In this document: piece after piece, positions 14,873 through 22,787 of the stretch
How the letters are laid out: each line of letters starts with the position of its first letter
How positions within the stretch are numbered: position 1 is the first letter of the stretch
Origin: a bacterium
Lineage (GTDB): Bacteria > NPL-UPA2 > JAGMAN01
DNA: 24,214 bases
Reading direction: 5' to 3'
Assembly (NCBI GenBank): GCA_023130215.1
Contig: JAGMAN010000006.1
Location: 1 to 24,214 of the forward strand
The notes under the pieces: generated by a model
Database searches by the model: none
Told to the model about the DNA's origin: nothing
The model's input: only the letters and a program-made list of their open reading frames with translations
Program-made: the position numbers and the translations under genes

Positions 14873-15604
14873 CTATTCTCCTCTGGCCACCGTCAAAACA
14901 GAAACCTCTTCTGCTCCTGCCTCCTTGAGCACTCGAGCGCACTCATTGACGGTGGCCCCGGTAGTAAAGACATCATCAATGAGAAGAATTCTCCTTCCCT
15001 TATATTCCTCCCGGCTCCTCACCTCAAAGAGACCCTTGACATTCTCTTCCCTTTGCTTGCGGCTCAATTGAGTCTGAGGCGGAACCCTTCTTGCCCTTCT
15101 CAGATTGCGGGAAGAGATGGTAATCTTAAAGTCTCTACTCACAACCTGAGCTAAGAGATGCGCCTGATTGAATTCCCTCTCACGGAATCTCCTTCCATCC
15201 AGGGGAACGGGGATGAGGAAGTCCGCCTCTCGTAAATCCTCATCATTGCTCATCCCATCAATGAGCATCTCTCCCAGAGGGCGGGCAAGATAAGCCTTCT
15301 TCTGATACTTGAAAAAATGGATACACTCTCTCAATACTCCTTCATAGACCCCAGCCGCCCGAGCCTTACTAAAAAAGTATTTCCTCTTCTGATTCTGACA
15401 GGAACTACAGACAGTTGGGAATGAGGGTCGTCCGCATTTAGAACAGACAGGCTCTTTTATTAATCTGATCTTTCCCCAGCAAGCCGGACAGAGATATTTC
15501 CTGTTATCTGACCCCAGGCCCCTATGGCATATGAGGCAATTAAGGGGAAAGAGCAAACTTAAAAAACCATTAAGGAACAAGATATGCCTCACTTCATTCG
15601 GCAA
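14873..15604 (-). CDS. comF: ComF family phosphoribosyltransferase-like protein
   Basis: It has N-terminal cysteine pairs C23/C26, C39/C42, C54/C57 and C66/C69 (zinc ribbons), then a type I phosphoribosyltransferase domain. The PRPP-binding motif is RRILLIDDVFTTGAT (204-217, D210-D211), and the upstream segments are IPVPLDGRRFREREFNQA and RVPPQTQLSRKQREENVKG. ComF proteins are associated with natural DNA uptake and, more broadly, with ssDNA handling. Here the partner is gmk, 1 nt downstream. The start is uncertain. 15604 is a TTG; an alternative TTG at 15580 has GTGAGG six nt upstream and would remove eight residues before the FLNGFLSLLFP segment. No other com genes are in the window. Confidence 0.9.
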   Translation of the reverse strand: MPNEVRHILFLNGFLSLLFPLNCLICHRGLGSDNRKYLCPACWGKIRLIKEPVCSKCGRPSFPTVCSSCQNQKRKYFFSKARAAGVYEGVLRECIHFFKYQKKAYLARPLGEMLIDGMSNDEDLREADFLIPVPLDGRRFREREFNQAHLLAQVVSRDFKITISSRNLRRARRVPPQTQLSRKQREENVKGLFEVRSREEYKGRRILLIDDVFTTGATVNECARVLKEAGAEEVSVLTVARGE

Positions 15605-15633
15605 TCAAAGGCGGCACTTTTATGACGCCCTAT

Positions 15634-15662
15634 ACTTTACCAGAAAGCCTGGCCGTTTGCAA
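15634..15662 (-). promoter_or_regulatory. Possible sigma-70-type promoter for comF-gmk
   Basis: On the minus strand TTGCAA (15662-15657) and TAAAGT (15639-15634) are separated by 17 nt, giving a start near 15627. The -10 box is imperfect. It is back-to-back with the promoter at 15699-15727. Confidence 0.4.
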
Positions 15663-15698
15663 CAAAAATGTGTTCTAGCAATTTTTCCGGAAATCATC

Positions 15699-15727
15699 TT
15701 GACTTTGAATAAGGCTGTGTGTAAAAT
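15699..15727 (+). promoter_or_regulatory. Sigma-70-type promoter for the GAF-kinase operon
   Basis: TTGACT (15699-15704) and TAAAAT (15722-15727) are 17 nt apart. The start would be near 15734, giving a leader of about 70 nt before the ATG at 15806. The match is good and the position is right for the co-oriented genes 15806-20044. Confidence 0.65.
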
Positions 15728-15805
15728 AGCCAACAGGTGTGGGAGGATGGCACTGCGGTCATGAGTTGAGGGACCAGAGTAGCAGATAGGAAAGGGGGTT
15801 TTAAG

Positions 15806-16084
15806 ATGGCGGTAGAGCAAGAAGCAATAGAGGTCATTGCCTTCATCCCGGGATATAGAATTATAGGATTGGTCCATTTGCATAGAGGTGGGAGGCTTTC
15901 TGACTTTATTAATGTTGGCGATAAGCATTTTTTCCCCATTACCAAGGCTAATATATATTCTGAGACGAGAGATGAGTTAGTATATAGAGCCGAAATTGTC
16001 AATCTGAACCGCAAATATGTAAGTCTAGTCTTCCCCACTACAAGTGCGGAGGGAAAGGATGGCCGGAAGGGTGAAGCAGGGTAA
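15806..16084 (+). CDS. Small unknown protein of DUF6812-like type
   Basis: The 92-aa product has a beta-rich look: a segment GLVHLHRGGRLSDFINVGDKHFFPITKANIYS, then VYRAEIVNLNRKYVSLVFPT, and a polar tail. The GRLSDFIN-F-PIT pattern resembles the small DUF6812 family as I remember it; I could not check this. AAGGGGG lies 7 nt before the ATG, a good initiation site. It is the first gene after the promoter at 15699-15727 and its stop overlaps the kinase Shine-Dalgarno sequence, so it is co-expressed with the kinase. No catalytic motif is seen. A small sensory or PilZ-like accessory role is possible but is only a guess. Confidence 0.7.
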   Translation: MAVEQEAIEVIAFIPGYRIIGLVHLHRGGRLSDFINVGDKHFFPITKANIYSETRDELVYRAEIVNLNRKYVSLVFPTTSAEGKDGRKGEAG

Positions 16085-16097
16085 GGGAGCTCCGAAA

Positions 16098-17831
16098 ATG
16101 GCAGAGCTTTCCCAGCACCCCAAGAAGTGGCGGGTTCTGCATAAGATAAGCCTGGCCATGAACTCTTGCCTTTCTTCAAGGGAGCTCCTTCAGCTCCTCG
16201 TCAGGGAAGCGGTCAATCTCCTGAAAGCAGATAGTTCCGTTATTTTTCTCCTGGGTGAGGATGGAAAAACGCTTGAGGCAAACGTTGTTGCCGGAAGAGA
16301 TAAGAAAGCTATGAAGAGAGTTAGCGTCCAGGTTGGTGATGGAATTATAGGCTGGGTTGCCAAGACCGGAAGACCGCAGTTTATCCCTGATGTAACCAAA
16401 GATAATCGCTATCTCCTTGTGGTGGAAGGTATAAGATCGGAGGCAACCGTTCCCCTCATTGCTGGGGATAGGGTGATAGGTGTGCTTAATGTCGAAAGCC
16501 GAAAGACTAAAGCCTTTGATAAGATAGATCTGGAACTTCTTACCATGTTTGCCTCCCAGGCAGCCAGGGTGCTTGAGAATGCCAGGGTGTATGAGGACAC
16601 CAATAGAAGATACAGGCAGATACAAGCTCTATACGAGGTTCAGCAAACAATGGTAGAGACGCTTGACTTTGAGAGAGTTCTTTCCCTCATTGCCGAGAAG
16701 GTTGTTGAAGTTATGGAGGTTAAAGCAAGTTCTATCCGGCTTCTTGACCCTGATGGAGAAGAACTGGTGATTGCTGCCTCCCACAACCTCAGCCGAAGGT
16801 ATCTTCACAAGGGAAGGGTTAAGCTAAAGGAAAGTTTTATTGACCAGGAAGCTCTGAAAGGAAATCTCGTTTCCATAATTGAGGTAGCTGATGATGAGAG
16901 ATTTGTCTTCAGAGAGGAAGCAAGAGCAGAAGGTGTCCATTCTCTTCTCTGCGCTCCCCTCCGGGTTGAGAATGAGGCCATGGGAGTAATCAGGGTATAT
17001 ACAGACATGCGGCGCTCGTTCAGTGATGATGAGCAGAAGCTTCTTTCAACATTTGCCGGGCAGGCCGCCTTAATAATAAAGAATGCAAAACTTTATAAGG
17101 AATGGGGAGAGAGGGGCTTCCAGCTCACCCGCTCTCAGTCAAAACTTAAAGAGGTTCGGGAAGCTCTGATAAAGAAGGAAAAGTTGGCCGCTCTCGGGCA
17201 GATGGCCGCCAGGGTTGCCCATGAGATAAGGAATCCACTAACCTCAATTCGCGGCTTCTCACAGAGGCTCTTCAGGAAGATGGAGGGACGGGAGGGACAG
17301 AGGTATGCGGAGATAATCATTGGCGAGGTGGATAGGTTGAACAGGGTAATCAGCGATATTCTGGATTTCGCCCGCCCTCTTCAGCCGGAGTTGAAAATGA
17401 CAGATATGAATGAGCTTATGCGAGAAGTTCTTGACCTTGTTGAGATCGAGGGCAGTCATATTACCCTAAAGAAAAAGTTCTCTACAAACCTTCCCATGGC
17501 AATGGTCGACAGACAGCACATAAAGCAGGCTCTTCTCAATCTCATCCATAACGGGATTGAGGCAATGGCAGAGGGAGGGGATCTCCTCATCGGGACTGAA
17601 AGTGCCAATGGAGCCGTCCTGGTCAGAATCACGGATAGTGGTCCTGGTATTGCGAAGGAGGTCCGTGGCAGAATATTCGAACCGTTCTTTACAACGAAGG
17701 CTCGCGGAACAGGGCTTGGTCTGGCCCTGGCAAATAAAATAATTGAGAGTCACAATGGAAAAATTGAAGTTGAGAGTAAACAAGGGAGAGGAGCAACCTT
17801 TACAATTCTTCTCCCGGAGGGGAGAGAATAA
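16098..17831 (+). CDS. Soluble double-GAF sensor histidine kinase
   Basis: I start at the ATG at 16098, which has AAGGGAG eight nt upstream, rather than at 16044 inside the preceding gene; this gives 577 aa. There is no membrane segment. Two GAF domains come first (about 25-165, with GDGIIGWVAKTGRPQFIPDV, and about 185-335). The HisKA helix follows, with the phospho-acceptor H375 in ARVAHEIRNPLTSIRGF. The HATPase domain then has its N box (ALLNLIHNGIEAM), G1 (DSGPGIA), F box (EPFFTTK) and G2 (GTGLGLALANKI). It should sense a cytoplasmic small molecule or redox/light-type signal and phosphorylate the receiver encoded next, whose ATG overlaps its stop by one nt. All catalytic motifs are intact; the ligand is unknown. 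Confidence 0.94.
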   Translation: MAELSQHPKKWRVLHKISLAMNSCLSSRELLQLLVREAVNLLKADSSVIFLLGEDGKTLEANVVAGRDKKAMKRVSVQVGDGIIGWVAKTGRPQFIPDVTKDNRYLLVVEGIRSEATVPLIAGDRVIGVLNVESRKTKAFDKIDLELLTMFASQAARVLENARVYEDTNRRYRQIQALYEVQQTMVETLDFERVLSLIAEKVVEVMEVKASSIRLLDPDGEELVIAASHNLSRRYLHKGRVKLKESFIDQEALKGNLVSIIEVADDERFVFREEARAEGVHSLLCAPLRVENEAMGVIRVYTDMRRSFSDDEQKLLSTFAGQAALIIKNAKLYKEWGERGFQLTRSQSKLKEVREALIKKEKLAALGQMAARVAHEIRNPLTSIRGFSQRLFRKMEGREGQRYAEIIIGEVDRLNRVISDILDFARPLQPELKMTDMNELMREVLDLVEIEGSHITLKKKFSTNLPMAMVDRQHIKQALLNLIHNGIEAMAEGGDLLIGTESANGAVLVRITDSGPGIAKEVRGRIFEPFFTTKARGTGLGLALANKIIESHNGKIEVESKQGRGATFTILLPEGRE

Positions 17832-18193
17832 TGATAAAGCATATACTTGTTGTTGATGACGAAAAAGATATAAGGATGCTTTTCAAGGATGAGCTTGTTG
17901 ATGCAGGCTATGGTGTTCTTTTGGCTGAGAGCGGGAAAGAGGCTCTTGAGAAGCTGAGAGAGCACAAGATAGACCTTTTGATACTTGACCTTCGTATGCC
18001 AGATATGGATGGCATAGAAGTTCTACAGCAGGTGCGAGAGTCTGACAAGGAACTTCCCATTATAGTTTGCACCGCAGTGAGAGGGCTGAAGGATGACTAT
18101 TCTATATGGGAAGGGAATGTTTCGGCATTCATAACCAAGCCCTTAGACCTCGATGAGCTGAGGAAGAAGGTTGATGAGATTCTCGCTAAGTGA
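17831..18193 (+). CDS. Single-domain response regulator (CheY/Spo0F-like receiver)
   Basis: The 120-aa protein is a receiver domain only. Acidic pocket D9/D10, phospho-acceptor D53 in LLILDLRMPDMDG, T81 and K103 in ITKP are all present. With no output domain it must act by protein contact or pass the phosphate onward. The TAATG overlap with the kinase gene makes it the obvious partner. Its end overlaps the next gene by about 20 nt, so the O-antigen ligase-like gene is in the same transcript. That is an unusual association which suggests surface glycan assembly is under this control (inference). Confidence 0.94.
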   Translation: MIKHILVVDDEKDIRMLFKDELVDAGYGVLLAESGKEALEKLREHKIDLLILDLRMPDMDGIEVLQQVRESDKELPIIVCTAVRGLKDDYSIWEGNVSAFITKPLDLDELRKKVDEILAK

Positions 18194-19991
18194 AATTCAA
18201 CCCCCTATCCCGCTTAGAAAAATCCTCCTGACGATAGTCTTTCTTGTTCCCCTGGTCATCCATAAGGGGACCTATAACCAGGTCTTGATTAAGCTCTCCT
18301 TAACTCAGGTCTTACTTCTCAGTAGCTTTATCCTCTGCATCGGAAGATACTCTTTAGCCCGTCTCAAGTTAATCAGGACTCCCCTAAATTTACCCATTCT
18401 CATCTTTCTTTCCTTGGCTCTCCTCTCTCTTGCGGCCTCTAAATATAAGTGGGCCGCAGTAGCCGAAGTCTATCGCTTACTCACCTATCTCCTACTCTAC
18501 TTTGTGACGGTGAGCACGGTTCGGGACAAGAACAGTTTAAATATGGTAACCTTCGTCTGGCTACTATCAACTGGCCTGGCCTGTCTATATGGCCTCTATC
18601 AGCATTCCTTTGAGGGGATGAGCCCCATTCGCTCAAGCTTCGGAAATGCCAACTTCTTTGCTGCCTATTTAGTCCTCGTCCTTCCTCTGGCTCTGGCTCT
18701 CCTCATCAACAATATTTTTCCCATGTTGAGGAAGAATTGGAGTAGTCATCGCTTCAAAGAAACACCGATGGCGTTCGTAAAGATAGGGCTGAGGATTCTG
18801 GCTTTAGCTATCCTCTTAGGGATAATGATTCTCTCTCTTTCTCTGGCTTCCTCCCGTGGAGCATGGCTGGGACTAACCATTGGCCTTATTTCCTTTGGCT
18901 GGCTCAGCTGTCTCAGGGTTAGTACAAGGCGGTCAAAGAGGATTGTCCCTGCTTTACTGCTCGCCCTTCTCATAATATTCTCTATCTCAACTCCCTCCCT
19001 ATTGAAAAAGAAGCCTGTCAAGGAGGAACTTGAGACAGGAACTCTGGGCTTAAGATTCCTCATCTGGGAAGGTACGCTGAGGATGATAGCTTCAAATCCA
19101 TTTATCGGGACAGGGATTGGCACCTTTTACATCGCTTATCCTGAATACCGCCTTCCGGAATACTTCCTCAATCCCCATGCTGTTGATTCCACCACCCATG
19201 CCCATAATGAATTTTTGGAGTTAGGCGGAGAGATGGGAATTTTAGGCCTGGGAGCTTTTCTCTGGATATTGGTTGTCTGCCTGCGGCAGGCAGTTACTCT
19301 GGTGAGGGTTACTGAGGATAAGCGCAGGCGAACTTTAGTCATCGGACTTATCTCCGGTGTAGCCGGGTTGATAGTCACTAATTTAGTTGGTGTTAATCTG
19401 CGTTTTCCTTCCTCAGCCATTTTCTTCTGGTTAACCTTGGGACTGGTGATAGGACAGTTACCACCGTCGAGCTACAAGAAAATCGCCTTCGGCGATAACT
19501 TTCAGGGGGGATTCCCCCTCAAGCTTCCCTCCCGCCTTAGGCGGGAGGCCTCCAAAGGCGACTCGCCGCGGCCAGATCGAGGTGAGGGGCTAACTTACAG
19601 TTACCGGTTAGCGGCTGTGCTCTTTGGATTATCCTTAGTCGCCTCCATCTGGGTAGGCTGGCAGATAGTGGCTAAACCATTTCTGGCCAATGTTCACTTT
19701 CAAAATGGGATTAACTACCGAAAGGTTGGGAATTGGGAGAGGACTATTTCTGAATATAAGAGGGCAATTGAATTTGATCCTTACTTTGTAAAAGTATACT
19801 ATCGGCTTGGATTTGCTTATGTGGCTAAGGGAGAGCTGGATAAAGCAATCTCTGCTTACCAGAAAGTTATGAGCTTAGCTCCTAACTTTGCTCGAATCCA
19901 TAATAATCTGGCCACCCTCTATCTCAGGAAAGGAGAGAAGGATGAGGCCGTAAAGAGCTTAGAGAGAGCTTTGAGGCTTAATCCTTATTAG
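18174..19991 (+). CDS. O-antigen ligase/polymerase-like (Wzy_C) membrane protein with C-terminal TPRs
   Basis: I take the ATG at 18174, with GAAGAAGG just upstream. The 605-aa protein has about 11-12 membrane spans. The Wzy/WaaL-type marks are SSFGNANFFAAY, LSLASSRGAWLGL, NPFIGTGIGTF, and the large outer loop ending THAHNEFLELGGEMGILGLGAF. Such proteins join or polymerise lipid-linked glycans at the outer face of the inner membrane. Three TPR units follow a last span (about 503-604). Two oddities stand out. Residues about 433-474, between two spans, come from a GC-rich run of palindromes. The frame also ends at LRLNPY while a TPR-like ending continues in another frame to 20044. The protein may thus be missing its natural C-terminus. 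Substrate is unknown. Confidence 0.85.
   Translation: MRFSLSEIQPPIPLRKILLTIVFLVPLVIHKGTYNQVLIKLSLTQVLLLSSFILCIGRYSLARLKLIRTPLNLPILIFLSLALLSLAASKYKWAAVAEVYRLLTYLLLYFVTVSTVRDKNSLNMVTFVWLLSTGLACLYGLYQHSFEGMSPIRSSFGNANFFAAYLVLVLPLALALLINNIFPMLRKNWSSHRFKETPMAFVKIGLRILALAILLGIMILSLSLASSRGAWLGLTIGLISFGWLSCLRVSTRRSKRIVPALLLALLIIFSISTPSLLKKKPVKEELETGTLGLRFLIWEGTLRMIASNPFIGTGIGTFYIAYPEYRLPEYFLNPHAVDSTTHAHNEFLELGGEMGILGLGAFLWILVVCLRQAVTLVRVTEDKRRRTLVIGLISGVAGLIVTNLVGVNLRFPSSAIFFWLTLGLVIGQLPPSSYKKIAFGDNFQGGFPLKLPSRLRREASKGDSPRPDRGEGLTYSYRLAAVLFGLSLVASIWVGWQIVAKPFLANVHFQNGINYRKVGNWERTISEYKRAIEFDPYFVKVYYRLGFAYVAKGELDKAISAYQKVMSLAPNFARIHNNLATLYLRKGEKDEAVKSLERALRLNPY
19277..19293. repeat. 17-nt perfect palindrome inside the ligase-like gene
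   Basis: CTGCCTGC and GCAGGCAG are perfect 8-nt arms around one G and encode part of VVCLRQAV in a membrane span. Short palindromes built on GCCTGC/GCAGGC are common dispersed repeats in some candidate-phylum genomes (recalled, not checked). It may be the core of such a repeat or may have arisen by chance in coding sequence. Confidence 0.4.
19482..19567. repeat. Cluster of four palindromes inserted in a coding frame
   Basis: Four perfect inverted repeats follow each other within 86 nt. They are ATCGCC/GGCGAT (19482-19496), AGGGGG/CCCCCT (19504-19519), CCTCCCGCC/GGCGGGAGG with a TTA loop (19528-19548) and GGCGA/TCGCC (19557-19567). They encode a basic, glycine-rich linker between two membrane spans with no sign of conserved structure. 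GC content is clearly above that of the flanks. This is the look of a palindromic intergenic repeat that entered a gene in frame, as with Rickettsia palindromic elements. Confidence 0.7.
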
Positions 19992-20044
19992 AACTTGACC
20001 CTGGAAACAAAGAGGCTCACCGACTGCTCAAGGAGATGGAATAG
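19991..20044 (+). pseudogene. Out-of-frame TPR-like tail of the ligase-like protein
   Basis: Two bases off the frame that stops at 19989-19991, an open stretch of 17 codons reads ELDPGNKEAHRLLKEME followed by TAG. That is a textbook end of a TPR protein. In the actual frame the protein stops after LRLNPY, the same position within the TPR unit. An indel, or a deletion of part of a repeat, has probably cut the natural end from the gene (or it is a sequencing error). The remnant overlaps the end of the convergent gene at 20017 by 28 nt. Confidence 0.65.
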
Positions 20045-21483
20045 AGACCAGCCACGATCTTCCCATTGATTCCTGGGAACTCTTTCATTTGTATCATATC
20101 GTAGTTCTCTTCAATCCAATCTTTAACTTCCCTTGAAGGACGGGATACTGGACTAAAGTCTTGAACCAGCCAGATTCTCTTCCAATTAGCAGTTAGCTTG
20201 GGGGACTTTTCCAGAATATCCTTTTCATGGATGCCAACTCTTGGAAGATTGCCACCATAGTAATAATCGAAGGCAAAGCCGATGTAGTTGGGATGGAAAA
20301 GGATTAGGTCCCTGGGTTGAGAGTTCTCTTCCACATACTTAGCTGCGCTCCTCCAGTCCTCCTTGACAAAGTCTCTTAAATAGTAGATATGCAGGGAAAC
20401 GAGATTTAAGGCGAACAGCGTGAGCAGAAGAGCTGCGCTCACCTTATGGCTCTTTAACTTGGTCAAACCCAGGGCTATCAGAATGTAGTAAGCAGGAGAG
20501 GCGAAGATGATGTGCTTGGACTGGAAGGAGTGCACCTTCAAAGGAATGAGGAGGGCAGCGAGAAGAGGGAGGAAAAGCCAGAGCAATAGAAGTATGTTCT
20601 TCTGCTTTAAAAGGAGTAGATTCCTTTCCTTAAATGCTCTCAAGAGAGAAAGGAAAAGGAAAGCGAGAACCACCAATGTTCCTAACAATATTTCCGGCCG
20701 AGACTCACCTAAGACGGAGTAGCCAAGGGTGAACTGAGAGAAAGTCCGCCAGGCGTTGGACAGGAGAGTTGAAAAGGGAGGACTGAATGAGTGCCTGACC
20801 CCAGCTAACTGCATCCTTTGGGCGAGAACCGGCATCCAGGGAAGGAAGAGGAGGAGAATGCCAATCTGAGAGATGATAAAAATCTTAAAGGCATTTCTAT
20901 ATCTCTTAAAGTTCAAGAAGAAAAATATATTTTCCACCAAGAGAATAAAGAAGCTGTAGAAGAAGGTGTAGAGGCTCAAGATAGTAAACAATATAAAAGC
21001 GAGCCAGAAGACAGTTCTCCCTTCTTTGAGGCTTCGATAGAAGAAATAGAGGGAAAGGAGAATGAGCAAAGTGACCAAGGTTTGCAGTCTAGCCTCCTGG
21101 GCATAGAAGACCTGGTAGGAGGAGAAAGCGATGATGAGGGCGCTGATAAGTCCCACCCTTCTTCCAAAGAGGAAAGAGGCAAATTTGTAAATGACTAAAA
21201 TAGTCAAAATACCAAACAATGAAGACAGTCCCCTCATCCAGCCCTCTCCCCTACCCTCATAGACCCAGAAGTGGAGCAGTGCATTATATAAGGGAGGATG
21301 AGCATCGTTTTTGGCGATATCCTTGATCATAGGCAGGAAAGCTTTTTCGGCTCTCGAGAGGCTACAAGCCTCATCCAACCAGAGGCTCTTTGAGCCAATC
21401 TGGTGGAGTCTAAGGAAAGTTCCCAGGAGGAGGATAAGAGAAATGAAAATAGGAACAGCAACCTTTTTCGCAACCCTTTTCAT
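20017..21483 (-). CDS. GT39-like (PMT/ArnT-type) membrane glycosyltransferase
   Basis: The 488-aa protein has a basic start, about 11-12 membrane spans and a soluble C-terminal end. The family marks are all in the first 140 residues: the first outer loop R-QIGSKSLWLDEA (D37-E38 is the catalytic acidic pair), then DAHPPLYNALLHFW (H62-PP) and SSYQVFYAQEARLQTL. Such enzymes move a sugar from a polyprenyl-phosphate donor to a protein or lipid at the outer face of the inner membrane. Acceptor and sugar are unknown. It converges with the ligase-like gene, and both are likely in surface glycan assembly. The promoter at 21493-21521 leaves only 9 nt between the -10 box and the ATG. The mRNA should therefore be leaderless or nearly so; no Shine-Dalgarno sequence is seen. 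Confidence 0.9.
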   Translation of the reverse strand: MKRVAKKVAVPIFISLILLLGTFLRLHQIGSKSLWLDEACSLSRAEKAFLPMIKDIAKNDAHPPLYNALLHFWVYEGRGEGWMRGLSSLFGILTILVIYKFASFLFGRRVGLISALIIAFSSYQVFYAQEARLQTLVTLLILLSLYFFYRSLKEGRTVFWLAFILFTILSLYTFFYSFFILLVENIFFFLNFKRYRNAFKIFIISQIGILLLFLPWMPVLAQRMQLAGVRHSFSPPFSTLLSNAWRTFSQFTLGYSVLGESRPEILLGTLVVLAFLFLSLLRAFKERNLLLLKQKNILLLLWLFLPLLAALLIPLKVHSFQSKHIIFASPAYYILIALGLTKLKSHKVSAALLLTLFALNLVSLHIYYLRDFVKEDWRSAAKYVEENSQPRDLILFHPNYIGFAFDYYYGGNLPRVGIHEKDILEKSPKLTANWKRIWLVQDFSPVSRPSREVKDWIEENYDMIQMKEFPGINGKIVAGLYSISLSSR

Positions 21484-21492
21484 ACCGGCTCT

Positions 21493-21521
21493 ATTTTACT
21501 GCCATCGGTGAAAATTGTCAA
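21493..21521 (-). promoter_or_regulatory. Sigma-70-type promoter giving a near-leaderless GT39 transcript
   Basis: On the minus strand TTGACA (21521-21516) and TAAAAT (21498-21493) are separated by 17 nt. Only nine bases lie between the -10 box and the ATG (21483-21481), so transcription would begin 0-3 nt from the start codon. Confidence 0.65.
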
Positions 21522-21554
21522 TTTTTGCTAAGAAAAATTTTGCAAGAAAAAAAC

Positions 21555-21582
21555 TTGACATTATTTTCATGCATGGTATTAT
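21555..21582 (+). promoter_or_regulatory. Sigma-70-type promoter for the AAA ATPase gene
   Basis: TTGACA (21555-21560) and TATTAT (21577-21582) are separated by 16 nt, with A-rich sequence just upstream. The start would be near 21589, giving a leader of about 69 nt. It is back-to-back with the GT39 promoter. Confidence 0.68.
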
Positions 21583-21657
21583 TACATAGCAAAGGATTAC
21601 AAAGATGTAAATACTTACTGTGGTAAATAGATAAGGTTTACAAAGGAGGCTTTAGCC

Positions 21658-22785
21658 ATGTTAAGCTATTTCCCAACAGGCAAACCAGTAAGCGGTAGAG
21701 ACCTCGTTGGCAGAAAAAATGAGATTCAGCAAGTGTTAGATTTAGTAAAAGGGGGGCAAAGTGTAATCCTGATAGCTCCGCGGAGATTTGGAAAAACCTC
21801 AATAATTCTCTCGGTACTTGACCGTCTAAGAAGAGAAAAATATCTCATAGGTGATACAGACCTCTTCAATACGACGTCAAAGGCCGATTTGGCAGAACAT
21901 ATAATTGAAGAGACACTAAAAAACGACAGGATTCCCATCCGGAGAATAATAAAGAACCTTAAAACCAATTTAATCACTGCCCTTAAGAATATAGAAATAA
22001 AAAAGATCATAGACACTTACGAGGTGGTTCTAAGCCTGGCCGATAAGGGTGCTGATGAAGAGAGACTCTTAGATGAAGCATTAGATTTCCCTCAAATATA
22101 TGCAAAGAAAAAAAAGAAAAAGATGGTTTTTTCATATGACGAATTTGGAGATCTATTCAAGTGGAACGGCCGTGACCTTCTAAAGAAAATGAGAGCAAAA
22201 CTGCAGAGACATACCGATGTAACCTATATATTCTCTGGTAGCCAGGAAAGTCTTATGACCCGTTTATTTCTGAATAAGGCTGAGGCCTTTTATCGCTTTG
22301 GTAGAATTATACCCATCAAAGCCGTGCCTGTTGACGAGTTCAAAAAATATATAAAGGAGACCTATGCTCGCTTAGGGATTTCTATAGAAAATTACCTTAT
22401 TGATAACATATTGAAAAAAAGTCAGTGCCACCCTTACTATACGCAGCTTCTATGTCAGTTAATTTATTTTTCAGTGAAGGGAGAAAAAAACAGGATTGAA
22501 GAAAAAGACATTTTCTCCTGTTTCGAAGAAGTTCTTTTGAAAGAAAAATCTGGTTTTGATAATATCTGGCTCAGCTTAATGGAGAAAAAAAATCATACAG
22601 AGATAATCTCTGCTATAGCTAAGGGCATGTCCCCATACAACTTAGGGAAGCTAGGCAGACAGAATATAAATCGCATCTTAACTTCTTTAGAAGCAATGGG
22701 TTTGATCGAGAGAATCCGCCGCGGAGAATATGAAATTAGAGATCGCTTTTTTAAGGAGTGCATACTGAGGAAATATGAAGAATAA
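21658..22785 (+). CDS. Archaeal-type AAA/STAND-like ATPase (ATPase_2 family)
   Basis: The 375-aa protein starts PVSGRDLVGRKNEIQQV, the box VII-like start of this family. Walker A is APRRFGKTS (40-48, K46) and Walker B is VFSYDEFGDL (157-166, D161-E162). A sensor stretch FSGSQESLMTRLF follows at about 194-206. The C-terminal part holds a winged-helix-like segment (LGKLGRQNINRILTSLEAMGLIERIRRGEYEIRDRFFKECI). These ATPases are frequent in archaea and in some candidate bacterial phyla. Roles are mostly unknown, with some linked to signalling or defence. AAAGGAGG lies 8 nt before the ATG, the strongest initiation site in the window. The gene is AT-richer than the glycan genes before it, which could mean transfer. 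It stands alone apart from a 59-codon frame 2 nt downstream. Confidence 0.88.
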   Translation: MLSYFPTGKPVSGRDLVGRKNEIQQVLDLVKGGQSVILIAPRRFGKTSIILSVLDRLRREKYLIGDTDLFNTTSKADLAEHIIEETLKNDRIPIRRIIKNLKTNLITALKNIEIKKIIDTYEVVLSLADKGADEERLLDEALDFPQIYAKKKKKKMVFSYDEFGDLFKWNGRDLLKKMRAKLQRHTDVTYIFSGSQESLMTRLFLNKAEAFYRFGRIIPIKAVPVDEFKKYIKETYARLGISIENYLIDNILKKSQCHPYYTQLLCQLIYFSVKGEKNRIEEKDIFSCFEEVLLKEKSGFDNIWLSLMEKKNHTEIISAIAKGMSPYNLGKLGRQNINRILTSLEAMGLIERIRRGEYEIRDRFFKECILRKYEE

Positions 22786-22787
22786 TA

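Noticed and set aside
15694-16625. Long minus-strand frames opposite the kinase and the small gene before it
   Set aside because: They are shadows of two well-supported plus-strand genes; their products show no domain pattern and no initiation signals.
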